From Mesoflavibacter profundi (lineage in GTDB: Bacteria > Bacteroidota > Bacteroidia > Flavobacteriales > Flavobacteriaceae): 64,000 nt of DNA. The notes beneath the pieces are model-generated. The model was not told the DNA's origin and did not search any database. It saw only the letters and a list, made by a program, of their open reading frames with translations. Positions 17,871-28,069 of the stretch are shown piece after piece (position 1 is the first letter of the stretch; each line of letters starts with the position of its first letter). The DNA is taken from the NCBI RefSeq assembly GCF_014764305.1, contig NZ_CP061703.1, positions 1,129,501 to 1,193,500 of the forward strand, given 5' to 3'. A program made the position numbers and the translations under genes.

Positions 17871-19451
17871 TTATGCTTTGTATTTAGCAGATAATTCTTT
17901 AGCTACAGTAGTTAATGTATCTGTAACCTCATCTGTTAATTTTCCTGCTTTTAAAGTATCTAAAATACCTCTATGTTTTGCGTTTAAGAATTCGATATAA
18001 TCTCTTTCAAATTCTTTTACTTTTTCTACAGGCACATCTCTTAATAAGTTTTTAGATCCAGCATAGATTATTGCTACTTGATCTTCTACTGTATAAGGAT
18101 CGTTTTGTGCTTGCTTTAAGATCTCTACGTTACGTTTACCTTTTTCAATTACATTTAATGTTGCAGCATCAAGGTCTGATCCAAATTTAGCAAATGCTTC
18201 TAATTCACGGAACTGAGCTTGGTCTAACTTTAATGTACCAGATACTTTTTTCATTGATTTAATCTGAGCCGATCCACCTACACGAGAAACCGAGATACCT
18301 ACGTTAATTGCTGGACGTACACCAGAGTTGAATAAATCTGATTCTAAGAATATCTGTCCGTCTGTAATAGAAATTACGTTAGTTGGGATATAAGCAGAAA
18401 CGTCTCCAGCTTGTGTTTCGATAATTGGTAATGCTGTTAAAGATCCACCTCCTTTTACTACAGATTTTAAAGATTCTGGTAAATCGTTCATATTCTTAGC
18501 AATATCATCATCAGCGATCACTTTTGCAGCACGTTCTAATAATCTTGAGTGTAAGTAGAAAACGTCTCCTGGATACGCCTCACGTCCTGGTGGACGACGT
18601 AATAATAAAGATACCTCACGGTAAGCAACTGCTTGCTTTGATAAATCATCAAATACAATTAAAGCTGGTCTACCAGTATCTCTAAAATACTCACCTATTG
18701 CAGCACCTGTAAATGGCGCATAAACTTGCATTGCAGCAGGATCTGATGCATTTGCAGCTACAATAGTAGTGTAAGCTAAAGCTCCTTTTTCTTCTAAAGT
18801 TTTAGCAATGTTTGCAACTGTAGACGCTTTTTGTCCTACTGCTACATATATACAATATACAGGTTGTCCTGCATCGTAAAATTCTTTTTGATTTAAGATA
18901 GTATCTATACAAACTGTTGTTTTACCAGTTTGACGGTCACCAATTACAAGCTCACGTTGTCCACGTCCTACAGGAATCATGGCATCTACAGATTTAATAC
19001 CTGTTTGTAATGGCTCGTTTACTGGTTGACGATAGATAACACCTGGCGCTTTACGCTCTAATGGCATTTCATAAGTATCACCAGAGATCGGTCCTTTTCC
19101 GTCTATTGGATTACCTAATGTATCTACAACACGACCAACAATTCCTTCTCCTACTTTAACAGATGCAATACGATTTGTACGTTTTACTGTAGATCCTTCT
19201 TTTACTCCTGTAGATCCACCTAATAATACGATACCAACGTTATCTTCTTCTAGGTTAAGTACAATACCTTCAGATCCGCCTTCAAACTCTACTAACTCAC
19301 CGTATTGAGCGTTTGATAATCCGTATGCACGTACAATACCATCTCCTACTGTTAATACTGTTCCAACTTCGTCTAATGAAGCACTTGCTTCAAAACCTGA
19401 AAGTTGTTGTTTTAAGATTGCTGATACTTCAGCTGGTTTTACTTCTGCCAT
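17871..19451 (-). CDS. atpA: F1F0 ATP synthase alpha subunit
   Basis: 526 residues. Alpha carries the non-catalytic nucleotide sites of F1. The P-loop is GDRQTGKT (171-178), and the subunit signature ([17 protein letters not shown]) is in the C-terminal half. [20 protein letters not shown] and [20 protein letters not shown] are fully conserved blocks. It sits between atpH and atpG. The catalytic beta subunit is not in this window. Confidence 0.98.
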   Translation of the reverse strand: MAEVKPAEVSAILKQQLSGFEASASLDEVGTVLTVGDGIVRAYGLSNAQYGELVEFEGGSEGIVLNLEEDNVGIVLLGGSTGVKEGSTVKRTNRIASVKVGEGIVGRVVDTLGNPIDGKGPISGDTYEMPLERKAPGVIYRQPVNEPLQTGIKSVDAMIPVGRGQRELVIGDRQTGKTTVCIDTILNQKEFYDAGQPVYCIYVAVGQKASTVANIAKTLEEKGALAYTTIVAANASDPAAMQVYAPFTGAAIGEYFRDTGRPALIVFDDLSKQAVAYREVSLLLRRPPGREAYPGDVFYLHSRLLERAAKVIADDDIAKNMNDLPESLKSVVKGGGSLTALPIIETQAGDVSAYIPTNVISITDGQIFLESDLFNSGVRPAINVGISVSRVGGSAQIKSMKKVSGTLKLDQAQFRELEAFAKFGSDLDAATLNVIEKGKRNVEILKQAQNDPYTVEDQVAIIYAGSKNLLRDVPVEKVKEFERDYIEFLNAKHRGILDTLKAGKLTDEVTDTLTTVAKELSAKYKA

Positions 19452-19492
19452 CTTTTTTAGATATTAGACGTTAGATTAACTTCTAACTATAT

Positions 19493-20029
19493 TTAATTTA
19501 TTGTAAATTCTCTTTTTAATTTGCTTAATTGGTTAGCGATACTTGCATTGTATTGTGTATCTCCAACTCTTAAAATGAAACCACCTAAAATGTTTTCATC
19601 TACAATATTTTTAATTGCTGCTTCTTTACCTGTAAGTGCTTTTACTTTGGCTAACACTTTAGCTTCTAAATCACCAGATAATGGTACAGCTGTAGTAACT
19701 TCTGCTATTTGATTTCCTTTTTGTTGTTCAAAAAGTGTTACAAAGCTTGATGCTACTGCTGGTAATAACGATGTACGTTTATTAGCAATAAGTACATCTA
19801 TTAAGTTAACTGTTGCTTGATTTGCATTTTTAAATACTTCTAGCAATGCAGATTTTTTAACAGATGAACGTATTACAGGACTGTAAAGCATATCTTTTAA
19901 ATCTTTACTTTGCGCAACTGTATTTACTATTAGCTGCATATCTCCATTTACAACTTCTGCTGTATTGTTGTCGTTTGCTAAATTTAATACTGCTTTTGCG
20001 TAACGTATTGCTGCTCTTTCTCCTGCCAT
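19493..20029 (-). CDS. atpH: F1F0 ATP synthase delta subunit
   Basis: 178 residues, standard size. Delta forms the top of the peripheral stalk, joining subunit b to the alpha ring. The N-terminal six-helix part begins ERAAIRYAKAVLNLA. The C-terminal signature is DENILGGFILRVGDTQYNAS, followed by the usual short tail. It lies 10 bases after atpF and 41 before atpA in the same operon. Confidence 0.95.
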   Translation of the reverse strand: MAGERAAIRYAKAVLNLANDNNTAEVVNGDMQLIVNTVAQSKDLKDMLYSPVIRSSVKKSALLEVFKNANQATVNLIDVLIANKRTSLLPAVASSFVTLFEQQKGNQIAEVTTAVPLSGDLEAKVLAKVKALTGKEAAIKNIVDENILGGFILRVGDTQYNASIANQLSKLKREFTIN

Positions 20030-20039
20030 GATATTTTGA

Positions 20040-20540
20040 CTAGTTTAATTTTGCTTCACCTAACATAGACTCTACCAACTCTAATTGTTTGTCTTTGTTA
20101 GATAATTCTTGACGTACTACTTTTTCTGCAATATCTACAGATAATCCTGCTACTTGACTTTTTAATTGAGCCATAGCAGATTTCTTTTCGCTTTCTATTG
20201 CAGCTTGTGCTTGAGCTATCATTGCATTTGCTTGCTCTTGCGCTTCTGTTTTTGCGTCTTCAATCATTTTTGTTTTAAGCTCGCGTGCTTCTTTTAACAT
20301 TGCTTCACGTTCTGCACGAGCTTCTTTTAATAACTTATCGTTATCTGCTTGAAGGTTTTGCATTTCAACTTTTGCATTTTCTGCTGCTTCTAATGCATTT
20401 TGGATACCATCTTCACGAGATTGTAAAGCGTCTAAGATTGGTTTCCAAGCAAATTTTCTCATTAATACGATAAGTATTAATAAGATTACCGCTTGCATTA
20501 TAAATAAACCTACTGAAAAATCGTTTAATAAAGTTTCCAT
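20040..20540 (-). CDS. atpF: F1F0 ATP synthase subunit b
   Basis: 166 residues. One N-terminal membrane helix (about 10-28, LFIMQAVILLILIVLMRKFA) is followed by the conserved KPILDALQSRE and a long Ala/Glu/Lys-rich helix that dimerises as the peripheral stalk. Only one b-type gene is present, so the stator should be a b2 homodimer. It is placed between atpE and atpH in the usual order. Confidence 0.96.
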   Translation of the reverse strand: METLLNDFSVGLFIMQAVILLILIVLMRKFAWKPILDALQSREDGIQNALEAAENAKVEMQNLQADNDKLLKEARAEREAMLKEARELKTKMIEDAKTEAQEQANAMIAQAQAAIESEKKSAMAQLKSQVAGLSVDIAEKVVRQELSNKDKQLELVESMLGEAKLN

Positions 20541-20629
20541 TTGATATTGATTACTTCTTTGTGTTTGTTTAATTTAAAACAGCTTCTGTAACCAACCGTT
20601 ACAGAAGTTGTTTTTGTTTTGTTTTAGGA

Positions 20630-20836
<207 letters not shown>

Positions 20837-20855
20837 TTAATTAAACAAATTCTTA

Positions 20856-21980
20856 TTAATGATGGTCATGTTCTTCAACCGCCATACCTATAAATAACGA
20901 TGATAACATCGTAAAAATAAACGCTTGTAAAAAGGCTACCAATATTTCGATAACCGATATAAATAATGCTAACACTAAAGACATACCTGTAGATGCTACT
21001 GGTCCAAATGCTTCTTTCATTGTTATCATTAATGCTATAAGACTCATTACCACAAAGTGTCCTGCTGTCATGTTTGCAAATAAACGAACTAATAAAGAGA
21101 ATGGTTTAATTAACACAAATCCTATTAATTCTATAACTGCTAATATTGGTCTTAATATTACTGGTACTCCTGGCATCCATAATGTATGCATCCAGAAATC
21201 TTTGCTTCCGCTAAATAAATAGATTACTGCTGTAAATATTGCTAAACATACTGTTACAGCTATTTGTCCTGTTACGTTAAAACCTAATGGTGTTAATCCT
21301 AATAAGTTTAATATCCAGATAAAGAAAAATACTGTTAACAAGAAGCCCATAAATTTACGGTACTTTTTCTCTCCAATATTTGGCTTAGCTATATCATCTC
21401 TTACATAGATTACTAATGGTTCTAACACACGACCAATACCTGTTGGGATATTTTTTCCTTTTTTGTAACCTTTTGCTAAACTACCAAAACCTAAAATCAT
21501 TAATAATCCAGCTAGTAACATACCAAACACACTTTTAGTTATAGAAAAATCTAAAACTTTGTGTGCATTTGTTGGATGATGTGAATCATCAAAAGCAACA
21601 GTTGTTGCACCATTGTCTAACTCGTATATTTTACTGTGTAATTTTACTAATCTAGTGTCTCCTTTTTCTACGATTACTTGACCGTTATCGTCATGATGAA
21701 ACTCTGAAGACATAAACACTTTTAATCCATTACTTGTCCAAACAATTACAGGTAATGGCATGCTCCAATGTTTTCCTGTTTTGTTGTTTGTAAATAGATG
21801 AAAATCGTGAGAATCTTTTAAGTGATGTTGGATATACTCTTTAATTTCTGAAGGTGTATCAATTGTATTACCCTTTTGATCTTCTTGGTGAGATTTATCA
21901 GTGTCTGCGAAAGTCACCGAAGTTATTAATACACAGAATAATGCTATAATTAATTTGATAGATTTTTTTGCAATCATCAT
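20856..21980 (-). CDS. atpB: F1F0 ATP synthase subunit a
   Basis: 374 residues, about 100 more than the E. coli protein. The extra part is N-terminal: a signal-peptide-like segment (residues 1-25, ending FADTD) and a His/Asp-rich region to about 140, typical of Bacteroidota. Five membrane helices follow from about 150. The essential Arg facing the c ring is Arg299 in PFSLLVRLFANMTAGH. The C-terminus is His-rich (EEHDHH). It is the first gene of atpBEFHAG, with a promoter box 40 bases upstream. Confidence 0.96.
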   Translation of the reverse strand: MMIAKKSIKLIIALFCVLITSVTFADTDKSHQEDQKGNTIDTPSEIKEYIQHHLKDSHDFHLFTNNKTGKHWSMPLPVIVWTSNGLKVFMSSEFHHDDNGQVIVEKGDTRLVKLHSKIYELDNGATTVAFDDSHHPTNAHKVLDFSITKSVFGMLLAGLLMILGFGSLAKGYKKGKNIPTGIGRVLEPLVIYVRDDIAKPNIGEKKYRKFMGFLLTVFFFIWILNLLGLTPLGFNVTGQIAVTVCLAIFTAVIYLFSGSKDFWMHTLWMPGVPVILRPILAVIELIGFVLIKPFSLLVRLFANMTAGHFVVMSLIALMITMKEAFGPVASTGMSLVLALFISVIEILVAFLQAFIFTMLSSLFIGMAVEEHDHH

Positions 21981-22019
21981 TTTTTACGACTAATTAAAGT
22001 TTTGCCTCTAAATTTCGTG

Positions 22020-22027
22020 CAAATGTA
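22020..22027 (-). promoter_or_regulatory. Bacteroidota -7 element for the atpBEFHAG operon
   Basis: On the minus strand the sequence reads TACATTTG, a perfect TAnnTTTG match, leaving a leader of roughly 35 bases before the atpB ATG. This suggests atpB starts its own transcript although sprE, bactofilin and the AtpZ-like gene run in the same direction upstream. No -33 TTG at the right distance. Confidence 0.6.
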
Positions 22028-22111
22028 AGCATTTATTTAAATATCTAAAGCATTTTTTTCATTTTAAAAAATTGCTTTTAATTTATAGCTAATTATCTGA
22101 TTATTTTAACC

Positions 22112-22483
22112 TTATTTACGGGATAATAATTTACCTATAATTACTCCTTCTGTAATTAGAAATACAAACAATGGGATTACTAAACTTATTCTTGAAGTCA
22201 TCTCTAATGTTTCTAATGAAAATATAGACTTTTGAAAGATAAGTACAAATGCACCTATTTTAAAACAGATTAGCATTAGATAAGCATATCCTACTTGATT
22301 TGGCAATTTTTCATTTAGTGTTTCTACGATAAGATATATTATAATTGTAGCTATTGCATGAAACAAGTAAACACTTAATAATGAAAATGGTAAAGCTTGA
22401 CCGATAACATAGTTGTTTAGTCCGTAACTAATAAAAAAAATGGCAATAATAATTGCTACAGTTGTTAAGATGCGTTTTGGCAT
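22112..22483 (-). CDS. Small four-helix membrane protein (DUF6168-like)
   Basis: 123 residues with four hydrophobic helices (about 5-23, 37-57, 65-83, 95-117), mostly without charged residues inside. I believe it belongs to the DUF6168 family found beside ATP synthase genes in flavobacteria, but I cannot verify this. Its ATG overlaps the stop of the AtpZ-like gene (TAATG), so they are translationally coupled. The position just before atpB is that of AtpI-like assembly helpers; a role in ATP synthase assembly is inference. Confidence 0.7.
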   Translation of the reverse strand: MPKRILTTVAIIIAIFFISYGLNNYVIGQALPFSLLSVYLFHAIATIIIYLIVETLNEKLPNQVGYAYLMLICFKIGAFVLIFQKSIFSLETLEMTSRISLVIPLFVFLITEGVIIGKLLSRK

Positions 22484-22710
22484 TATTTTTTGTTTGTAAT
22501 TTTTATAACTTGATAAATCACCGAAAACATCGCAACTCCAACTGCTATTAAGGTTATTACTTTGTAATAAATTTGGTTAGTCGTATTATATTTTTGATCA
22601 AGCCATTCTCCAAGTTTACTTCCAAAATAGATAGTTAATCCCATTTGCAATGCAATTGAGGTAAACCTGATGTACTTATTAGGCTGTTTTTTGTTGCTTT
22701 GACGTGCCAT
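22483..22710 (-). CDS. AtpZ/AtpI-like ATP synthase assembly factor
   Basis: 75 residues with two membrane helices (about 16-33 and 47-67). The segment SIALQMGLTIYFGSKLGEWL is typical of AtpZ/AtpI proteins, which help c-ring assembly or Mg2+ supply in other bacteria. Its 5' end overlaps the bactofilin gene by 32 bases and its stop overlaps the next gene, so the three are tightly linked upstream of atpB. Confidence 0.85.
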   Translation of the reverse strand: MARQSNKKQPNKYIRFTSIALQMGLTIYFGSKLGEWLDQKYNTTNQIYYKVITLIAVGVAMFSVIYQVIKITNKK

Positions 22711-23068
22711 TTATATCTTTTACAGAAGACTTCATTACACAAGACACATTAAATGTTGCGCCTGGCTCTACTGCTAATTTTTCTATTACAACATCACCTT
22801 CTATATGTGCTGTAGATTTTAGCGTTAATGTACCTGTTAATTCTAAGGTTCCTTTTAATTGTCCTTCAAAATAAGCATTACTACAAGATAGTTTTCCTAA
22901 GATAACTCCTTCTTTTCCAACCACTACTTTTCCAGCTGTTTCTATATTTCCTTCTACCGTTCCATCTACACGTAGGTCGCCTTCACTAAAAAAATCACCT
23001 ACAATTTTGGTGCCTTTAGCTATAATGTTTTGTATTGAAATTTGATCTTGATTTTTACTTTTCTTCAT
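22679..23068 (-). CDS. Bactofilin (polymer-forming cytoskeletal protein)
   Basis: 129 residues. The central part (about 20-115) is the bactofilin beta-helix with short glycine-rich turns (GDFFSEGDLRVDGTVEGNIE, VVVGKEGVILGKLSCSNAYF). The short charged tails outside it are typical. Bactofilins form nucleotide-independent filaments that position envelope machinery. It lies 11 bases after sprE, so the filament may act with the SprE/T9SS or gliding apparatus; this is inference from context only. Confidence 0.92.
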   Translation of the reverse strand: MKKSKNQDQISIQNIIAKGTKIVGDFFSEGDLRVDGTVEGNIETAGKVVVGKEGVILGKLSCSNAYFEGQLKGTLELTGTLTLKSTAHIEGDVVIEKLAVEPGATFNVSCVMKSSVKDINGTSKQQKTA

Positions 23069-23079
23069 AATTTGGGAGA

Positions 23080-25659
23080 TTATTGACTTGCTAAGTAAGT
23101 ATCTAAATTTTTATGTATTTGTACTGTTTGATAATTGTCTTGAGAAATTGCAAAAAATGGCTTTGTTATCTTTTTTGATTTTTGCTTTTCTTCGTTAATA
23201 ATTTGAGCAAATCCTTTAGCGCCATCTATACTTTTTATACCGTGAACTACAACAAAAGTTTTGTCTGTATTGTAAACATCTACAGATGTTGCTAAATCAT
23301 AATAGGAGATTTTTGTAATTGCTGAATCTAATTGCTTTTTAAATTCGGTTATTTGATCCTTATTTGTTGTATCAAATTGATAAACTACTTTAAAGTTTTT
23401 TGAAATATCGTTAGATTTAAAACTACTATCTCCTAAAGTTTGTAGACTATTTACTAATGCTTGTGCTTGTTTACCTTCTTCTGTATTGGCATAATCTAAA
23501 GCTATTTGATTTAACCCATCTACATAGGTTTGATAACCATATAATCTACCTTTTGCTGTCGCTTTTAATAATTCAAATTTTGGTTGTATTGGATCGCCAT
23601 CAAAATAGTTTAAATAGGTATCACTATCACTTATTACTTTTTCAAATTGCTGCTTTTCTAACAACAAATAGGTTTGTTTGTATAAATTCTCTGGACTATC
23701 TTGATTATCTGCAACTGCTTGATTTGGGTTTTGCAAAATAAAAGCATATCTAGAATCTGCGTGATTTTCTATTATATCTTGCTTTGCTATTTCAGACGCG
23801 TTAGTTTCACCTAAAATTTCATAAATTTTATATAGATTATATTTTGAAGGAAGTACTAAACGTTCTTCTGGCGCACTTTTTAACAAGGTTGTAAACTTTT
23901 GTTTAGCCAGTTGATACTCTTTAAACTTTTCTTTATAAATTAATCCTAATTGATAGTAGGCATAATTTCTATCTTTTATTAAACTATCAATTTCTTTTTC
24001 TGTTTGTGGTAATTGATCAATATAATATTGTGGATTATATTTTTGATCTTCTGTTGCATTTTCTACTACTGAAGTTGTTGAGTTTTGTGCAGAAAAATTG
24101 CCTCTTCCAGAATTTGACCATCGCCAATTATCTTTATTCTCTCTTTCTCCCCAAAGTTGCTCAAACTCGTTTTTACCGTAAGCTACTGTAGATGGATTAT
24201 AAAAGTAAAAACTTGATGTTGCTCTAGGATTAGATACACTTGGTGGACCAAATCCTTTATTGGTTGTATTTGTGGTTTGTTCTAAACCTTTTTTACGTTG
24301 GGCAATTTCTAAACGTTCTTGCTCTGCAAGCGCTTCCTCTTTTAAACCATTGGTATAAGTTGTAAAGTACGATAGCTGTTCAGATTTTGGCATTGCTACC
24401 AACCTTAAAATACTATCGTTAGCATCTGCAATTCCTTCGTATAAGATAACATCTTCTAGATTGTCGTTTTTCTTCTTTATCGTTCTATATGGTTTGCTGT
24501 TTTCTACCATATTTGTTAACGTACTATCGTAATATGCGCCAGCTAATTTATATTGTGCATCATCAAAATAATAATCTCCTAATGTTTGGTAGTTTTTGGC
24601 TACTAAAATCTTGTCTTGAGAATTTGTACGAAGCGATTTGTTGTAATATGCTATTGCTAAAGAATCGAATTTATTTTCTAAATGAAACTGGGCAATTTGA
24701 TGATAAATTTTATCTAAAAAAGGTCTGTTTTCCCTATTCTTTTCAAGTTTTGTTAGATGCTCTAAAAATTCGATTTTATTACCGTTTTCGTAATCAAAAT
24801 TTTTGGCTTTTTCTACTTCGGCAGCAATAAGATATTGTCTAGGAATTTTACGATTTAAATCTATAACTTGATCAAAAGCCATGTTAGCACTGTCTTTATA
24901 TTTTAAAGCATTGTAAAGCTGACCTTTTATAAAGTTAAATCGTCCTTTTTCTTCATTTTTTTTAGTGGCTTTAGAGGCTGTTTTTATATGGACAATTGCA
25001 GTATCTAATTGCTCTAAATTAATGTATGCTTGTGCTAATGTAGATGTTGCATCTGCTAGTTGTTGATCTTCTAATTCTTCTTGATCTAGTAAACGTTTAA
25101 GGTTTTCGATAGCAATTTCATTATTATCTAAACGCATATTTGTTTTTTCTCTCCAAACTTTTGCAGTATTAATCTTGTCTGAAGCAGCATAACTTGATAA
25201 TATTTTATTAAACGCATTTAGTGCTGGTACAAAACGTTGATCAAAATATCTGGCTTGCCCTAAAAGTAAATACGCTTCGTCTATTTGCGGATTATATTCT
25301 TTTCCTTGAATATTCATCCCGTGTTTTTGTATTGCTTTTACAGCTTTTTCTTCTGCTCTAGTAAAATCTGCATTTTTAGATTGTCCTGGTAAGATAATTT
25401 CATCTGTTACCTGCATACGCTCTACAGGTAAAATCTCCCAATAATTATCAAAATAAGAAGAATTAAGGCTATTACGACCTTGATCTAAAGCATTAAAACC
25501 GTTAAAAAGTGTGTTATACTCTGCAGTTACAGCATGAAAGTTTCGGTTTATAAAACTGTCTTTTTTACGCGAACAACTAGTAATTGTTAGTGCAAAACAT
25601 AGAGTAACTAAGGTTATTTTTAATGCTATTTTCAATGCTTTTGTATTTGTGTAATACAT
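23080..25659 (-). CDS. sprE: SprE (PorW)-like TPR lipoprotein of the type IX secretion / gliding system
   Basis: 859 residues. A signal peptide ends in ITSC, a lipobox (Cys near 29), followed by SRKKDSFINRNFHAVTAEYN and TLFNGFNALDQG, which I recognise from SprE of gliding flavobacteria (PorW in Porphyromonas). TPR-like helices occupy about 120-420 (IDEAYLLLGQARYFDQRFVP) and return at about 560-760. A low-complexity Asn/Ser/Thr-rich stretch lies near 465-545. SprE is an outer-membrane-associated lipoprotein needed for type IX secretion and surface movement. Bactofilin and AtpZ-like genes follow directly. Confidence 0.82.
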   Translation of the reverse strand: MYYTNTKALKIALKITLVTLCFALTITSCSRKKDSFINRNFHAVTAEYNTLFNGFNALDQGRNSLNSSYFDNYWEILPVERMQVTDEIILPGQSKNADFTRAEEKAVKAIQKHGMNIQGKEYNPQIDEAYLLLGQARYFDQRFVPALNAFNKILSSYAASDKINTAKVWREKTNMRLDNNEIAIENLKRLLDQEELEDQQLADATSTLAQAYINLEQLDTAIVHIKTASKATKKNEEKGRFNFIKGQLYNALKYKDSANMAFDQVIDLNRKIPRQYLIAAEVEKAKNFDYENGNKIEFLEHLTKLEKNRENRPFLDKIYHQIAQFHLENKFDSLAIAYYNKSLRTNSQDKILVAKNYQTLGDYYFDDAQYKLAGAYYDSTLTNMVENSKPYRTIKKKNDNLEDVILYEGIADANDSILRLVAMPKSEQLSYFTTYTNGLKEEALAEQERLEIAQRKKGLEQTTNTTNKGFGPPSVSNPRATSSFYFYNPSTVAYGKNEFEQLWGERENKDNWRWSNSGRGNFSAQNSTTSVVENATEDQKYNPQYYIDQLPQTEKEIDSLIKDRNYAYYQLGLIYKEKFKEYQLAKQKFTTLLKSAPEERLVLPSKYNLYKIYEILGETNASEIAKQDIIENHADSRYAFILQNPNQAVADNQDSPENLYKQTYLLLEKQQFEKVISDSDTYLNYFDGDPIQPKFELLKATAKGRLYGYQTYVDGLNQIALDYANTEEGKQAQALVNSLQTLGDSSFKSNDISKNFKVVYQFDTTNKDQITEFKKQLDSAITKISYYDLATSVDVYNTDKTFVVVHGIKSIDGAKGFAQIINEEKQKSKKITKPFFAISQDNYQTVQIHKNLDTYLASQ

Positions 25660-25810
25660 AACTGTGTACAGCCTAAATTATTATAATTTATGGTTGTAAG
25701 ATGGTAAAAATAAGCATCTTTTTTGAAATAACTTAAAATTGAAGACATTCCGCTAAAAAAAGTAGCCTTTATTGCGCGTATTCTTTTATAAACTATAGAA
25801 TTACATTGCT

Positions 25811-26521
25811 TCAAACCATTTGATCTGTACCAGAAAAATGAGCTTCTAATTCTTTTAAAGTAGCTTCACTAGTTTGTATATCTTTAACAACTTGACCTTT
25901 TTCTAAAACTACTATACGCTCGCAAACATCTGTAACGTGCAATAAATCATGACTTGACACTAAAACCGTTACACCTTGTTTTTGTGCTAAATCTTTAATT
26001 ATTTGTTTTAAACGAATTTGTGTTGTTGGATCTAAATTTGCAAAAGGCTCGTCTAGAATAATCACATCTGGATTACCAATTAAAGCAGCTACAATTCCTG
26101 CTTTTTTCTGATTTCCTTTACTTAAATCACGAAGATATTTTTTTTGATTCAAAATTTCGCCATGAAAAAAATCTTCAAACTGTGCTAACAAATTATCTAC
26201 GTCTTGTTTATTTTGACCACGTAAATCGCCAATAAAATAGAAATATTCTTCTGGTGTTAAATATCCTATTAAAAAGCTTTCGTCAATAAAAGCAGAAGTA
26301 AATGGCTTCCAATCTTCGCTTTGACTAACAATAACTCCGGTATTTTCTATTTGCCCAGTTGTTGGCTTTATTAAATCTAAAAGTAAACTAAAATAAGTGG
26401 TTTTTCCTGCTCCATTATTACCTACCAATCCAAAACTTTGACCTTTTGGTATTGATAAATTAGAGATATTTAAAACTTCTTTAGAATTATATTTTTTTGA
26501 TAGGTTGGTTGTTTTTATCAT
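25811..26521 (-). CDS. ABC transporter ATP-binding protein
   Basis: 236 residues, one nucleotide-binding domain. Walker A GNNGAGKT (34-41); signature motif LSKGNQKK (133-140), a variant of LSGGQ seen in export-type ABC-2 ATPases; Walker B VIILDEP (153-159); then the D-loop ANLD and a switch His in VSSHD. It follows the DUF5687 permease gene by 20 bases and should drive it. The set is the last gene of the PadR-headed operon. The transported substrate is unknown. Confidence 0.93.
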   Translation of the reverse strand: MIKTTNLSKKYNSKEVLNISNLSIPKGQSFGLVGNNGAGKTTYFSLLLDLIKPTTGQIENTGVIVSQSEDWKPFTSAFIDESFLIGYLTPEEYFYFIGDLRGQNKQDVDNLLAQFEDFFHGEILNQKKYLRDLSKGNQKKAGIVAALIGNPDVIILDEPFANLDPTTQIRLKQIIKDLAQKQGVTVLVSSHDLLHVTDVCERIVVLEKGQVVKDIQTSEATLKELEAHFSGTDQMV

Positions 26522-26541
26522 GATTAAAAGAGTATTATTTA

Positions 26542-28020
26542 TTAATTGTCTTGACTAAAAGCGTTGATCATTTGGTACTTAGAGGCTAAGTATTTTTGTG
26601 TTATTAGTTTCATTAACTTTTGATGAAACACAATGCCGGTTAATCCTAATAGGATTAGTACAAATAAAGCCACATTAAAGTTGACAAAATAAGACGTTAA
26701 TCCAAAAATTGCTGCTGGTAATAACATTAATGGTATACCAATTATCCACTGTACAGCGCCTGTACCTTGATAATTAAAAGCTGCTCGTTGATTTAAGTCT
26801 ATTTTTTTACGGTTAAAGCTTCCGCCAAGCATTATTACATAACTGTTAACGCCAATATTATAAATGGCTGCTGCAAAATGAGCCGCTAAAATTTTCCATC
26901 CAAAATACACATAAGGAATGCTTAAAATAAACATGATAATTACGCTTATTATCATTAGTGTATATTTAGATTTTAAGTATTGTTCGTATTTTATATTTTG
27001 GCTCATTAGCATTTTATAATAACCACTATCCCAAGCTGGAATAAACTGACCAAAATTGATTAAAAATATACCGGTAACAAAAATACCTACAAATCCATAT
27101 ATCATTGGAGAATCTTGAAATTGCGGATTTGGATAAAAAAACAAACCATACAATAAGCCTATTACCAAAATAAACACTGACGATTTTGGTCTTTTATTTC
27201 GCCAAATTAATCGTAAATCTAATTGCATAAAAGGTGCTATATCGCCAAAGTTTTTTGTCCAACCTAAATTAGAGCTATTTACTTCTTTAATTTTAGTTTT
27301 TAAAGCATGATCTAAAAATAGTTTTTGCTTTAATATCTTATAATTAGCCCAATAACATACCGTTAATATGACAACTAATACTAATAAATAAATTGGTGTG
27401 TTTGCTATAGTTAATATAGCGGTAGATAATGCTCCAGATATATCTATTAAGCCAAAATGATTTAACCCATATAAACCACTTGATATAGCTATAATTGGAA
27501 GATAAGACAGCTCGGTTTCGGCGGAGAAACTTTCTATAATAAAGTTTACAAAGTTACTTATTAACGATATTAAGATTAATGCTACTAACCAAGATAAAAC
27601 AACACTTGTATCGTAATCTTTAGCAATTAATACCACGCTAAAAGGTACTAATGCAAATAATGGTAAAAAGTTAAAAAAGGATAAAAGCGATTTACCTAAG
27701 ACATAATGAACTATGTTTTTTTTAGCAATTGGTACTGTTAATAACGGTTTAACACTTAATACTGGTAGTTTTTGAAAAAAAAATCTAATTAACAGATCCA
27801 TTAAAACCCAAAAAAATATGGCTTTATTAACTATTAAAAAAGGGTCTTGTTCTGGGAAAAGTTTTTTTAATGCAGGATAAAGTCCGATACCTAAAAATAA
27901 AAACATGACAATAAAATATAAGGCTAATAAGCCCATAACTATTTTAATGCCTAGACTTTTTCCAAAATTTGCCGATCTAGTAAATTGCTTCCATTCTAGC
28001 TTTATAAATTGAAAAATCAT
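26542..28020 (-). CDS. DUF5687-like ABC transporter permease
   Basis: 492 residues with about 12 hydrophobic helices and no soluble domain. The N-terminus MIFQFIKLEWKQFTRSANFG is typical of ABC-2-type permeases that sit beside an ATPase. I recall this long form as DUF5687. The adjacent ATPase gene makes a complete exporter pair (permease plus ATPase, no binding protein). Placement behind a PadR regulator suggests export of a lipid, peptide or toxic compound, but no substrate can be named. Confidence 0.82.
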   Translation of the reverse strand: MIFQFIKLEWKQFTRSANFGKSLGIKIVMGLLALYFIVMFLFLGIGLYPALKKLFPEQDPFLIVNKAIFFWVLMDLLIRFFFQKLPVLSVKPLLTVPIAKKNIVHYVLGKSLLSFFNFLPLFALVPFSVVLIAKDYDTSVVLSWLVALILISLISNFVNFIIESFSAETELSYLPIIAISSGLYGLNHFGLIDISGALSTAILTIANTPIYLLVLVVILTVCYWANYKILKQKLFLDHALKTKIKEVNSSNLGWTKNFGDIAPFMQLDLRLIWRNKRPKSSVFILVIGLLYGLFFYPNPQFQDSPMIYGFVGIFVTGIFLINFGQFIPAWDSGYYKMLMSQNIKYEQYLKSKYTLMIISVIIMFILSIPYVYFGWKILAAHFAAAIYNIGVNSYVIMLGGSFNRKKIDLNQRAAFNYQGTGAVQWIIGIPLMLLPAAIFGLTSYFVNFNVALFVLILLGLTGIVFHQKLMKLITQKYLASKYQMINAFSQDN

Positions 28021-28069
28021 AGATTGTTTGGTTTGGTTAATTGTATTAGTAGCAATGTATTTTAATTTG

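Noticed and set aside
25632-25814. 60-codon minus-strand frame upstream of sprE
   Set aside because: It overlaps the sprE signal-peptide region and the end of the ABC ATPase gene in another frame, and its translation looks random.
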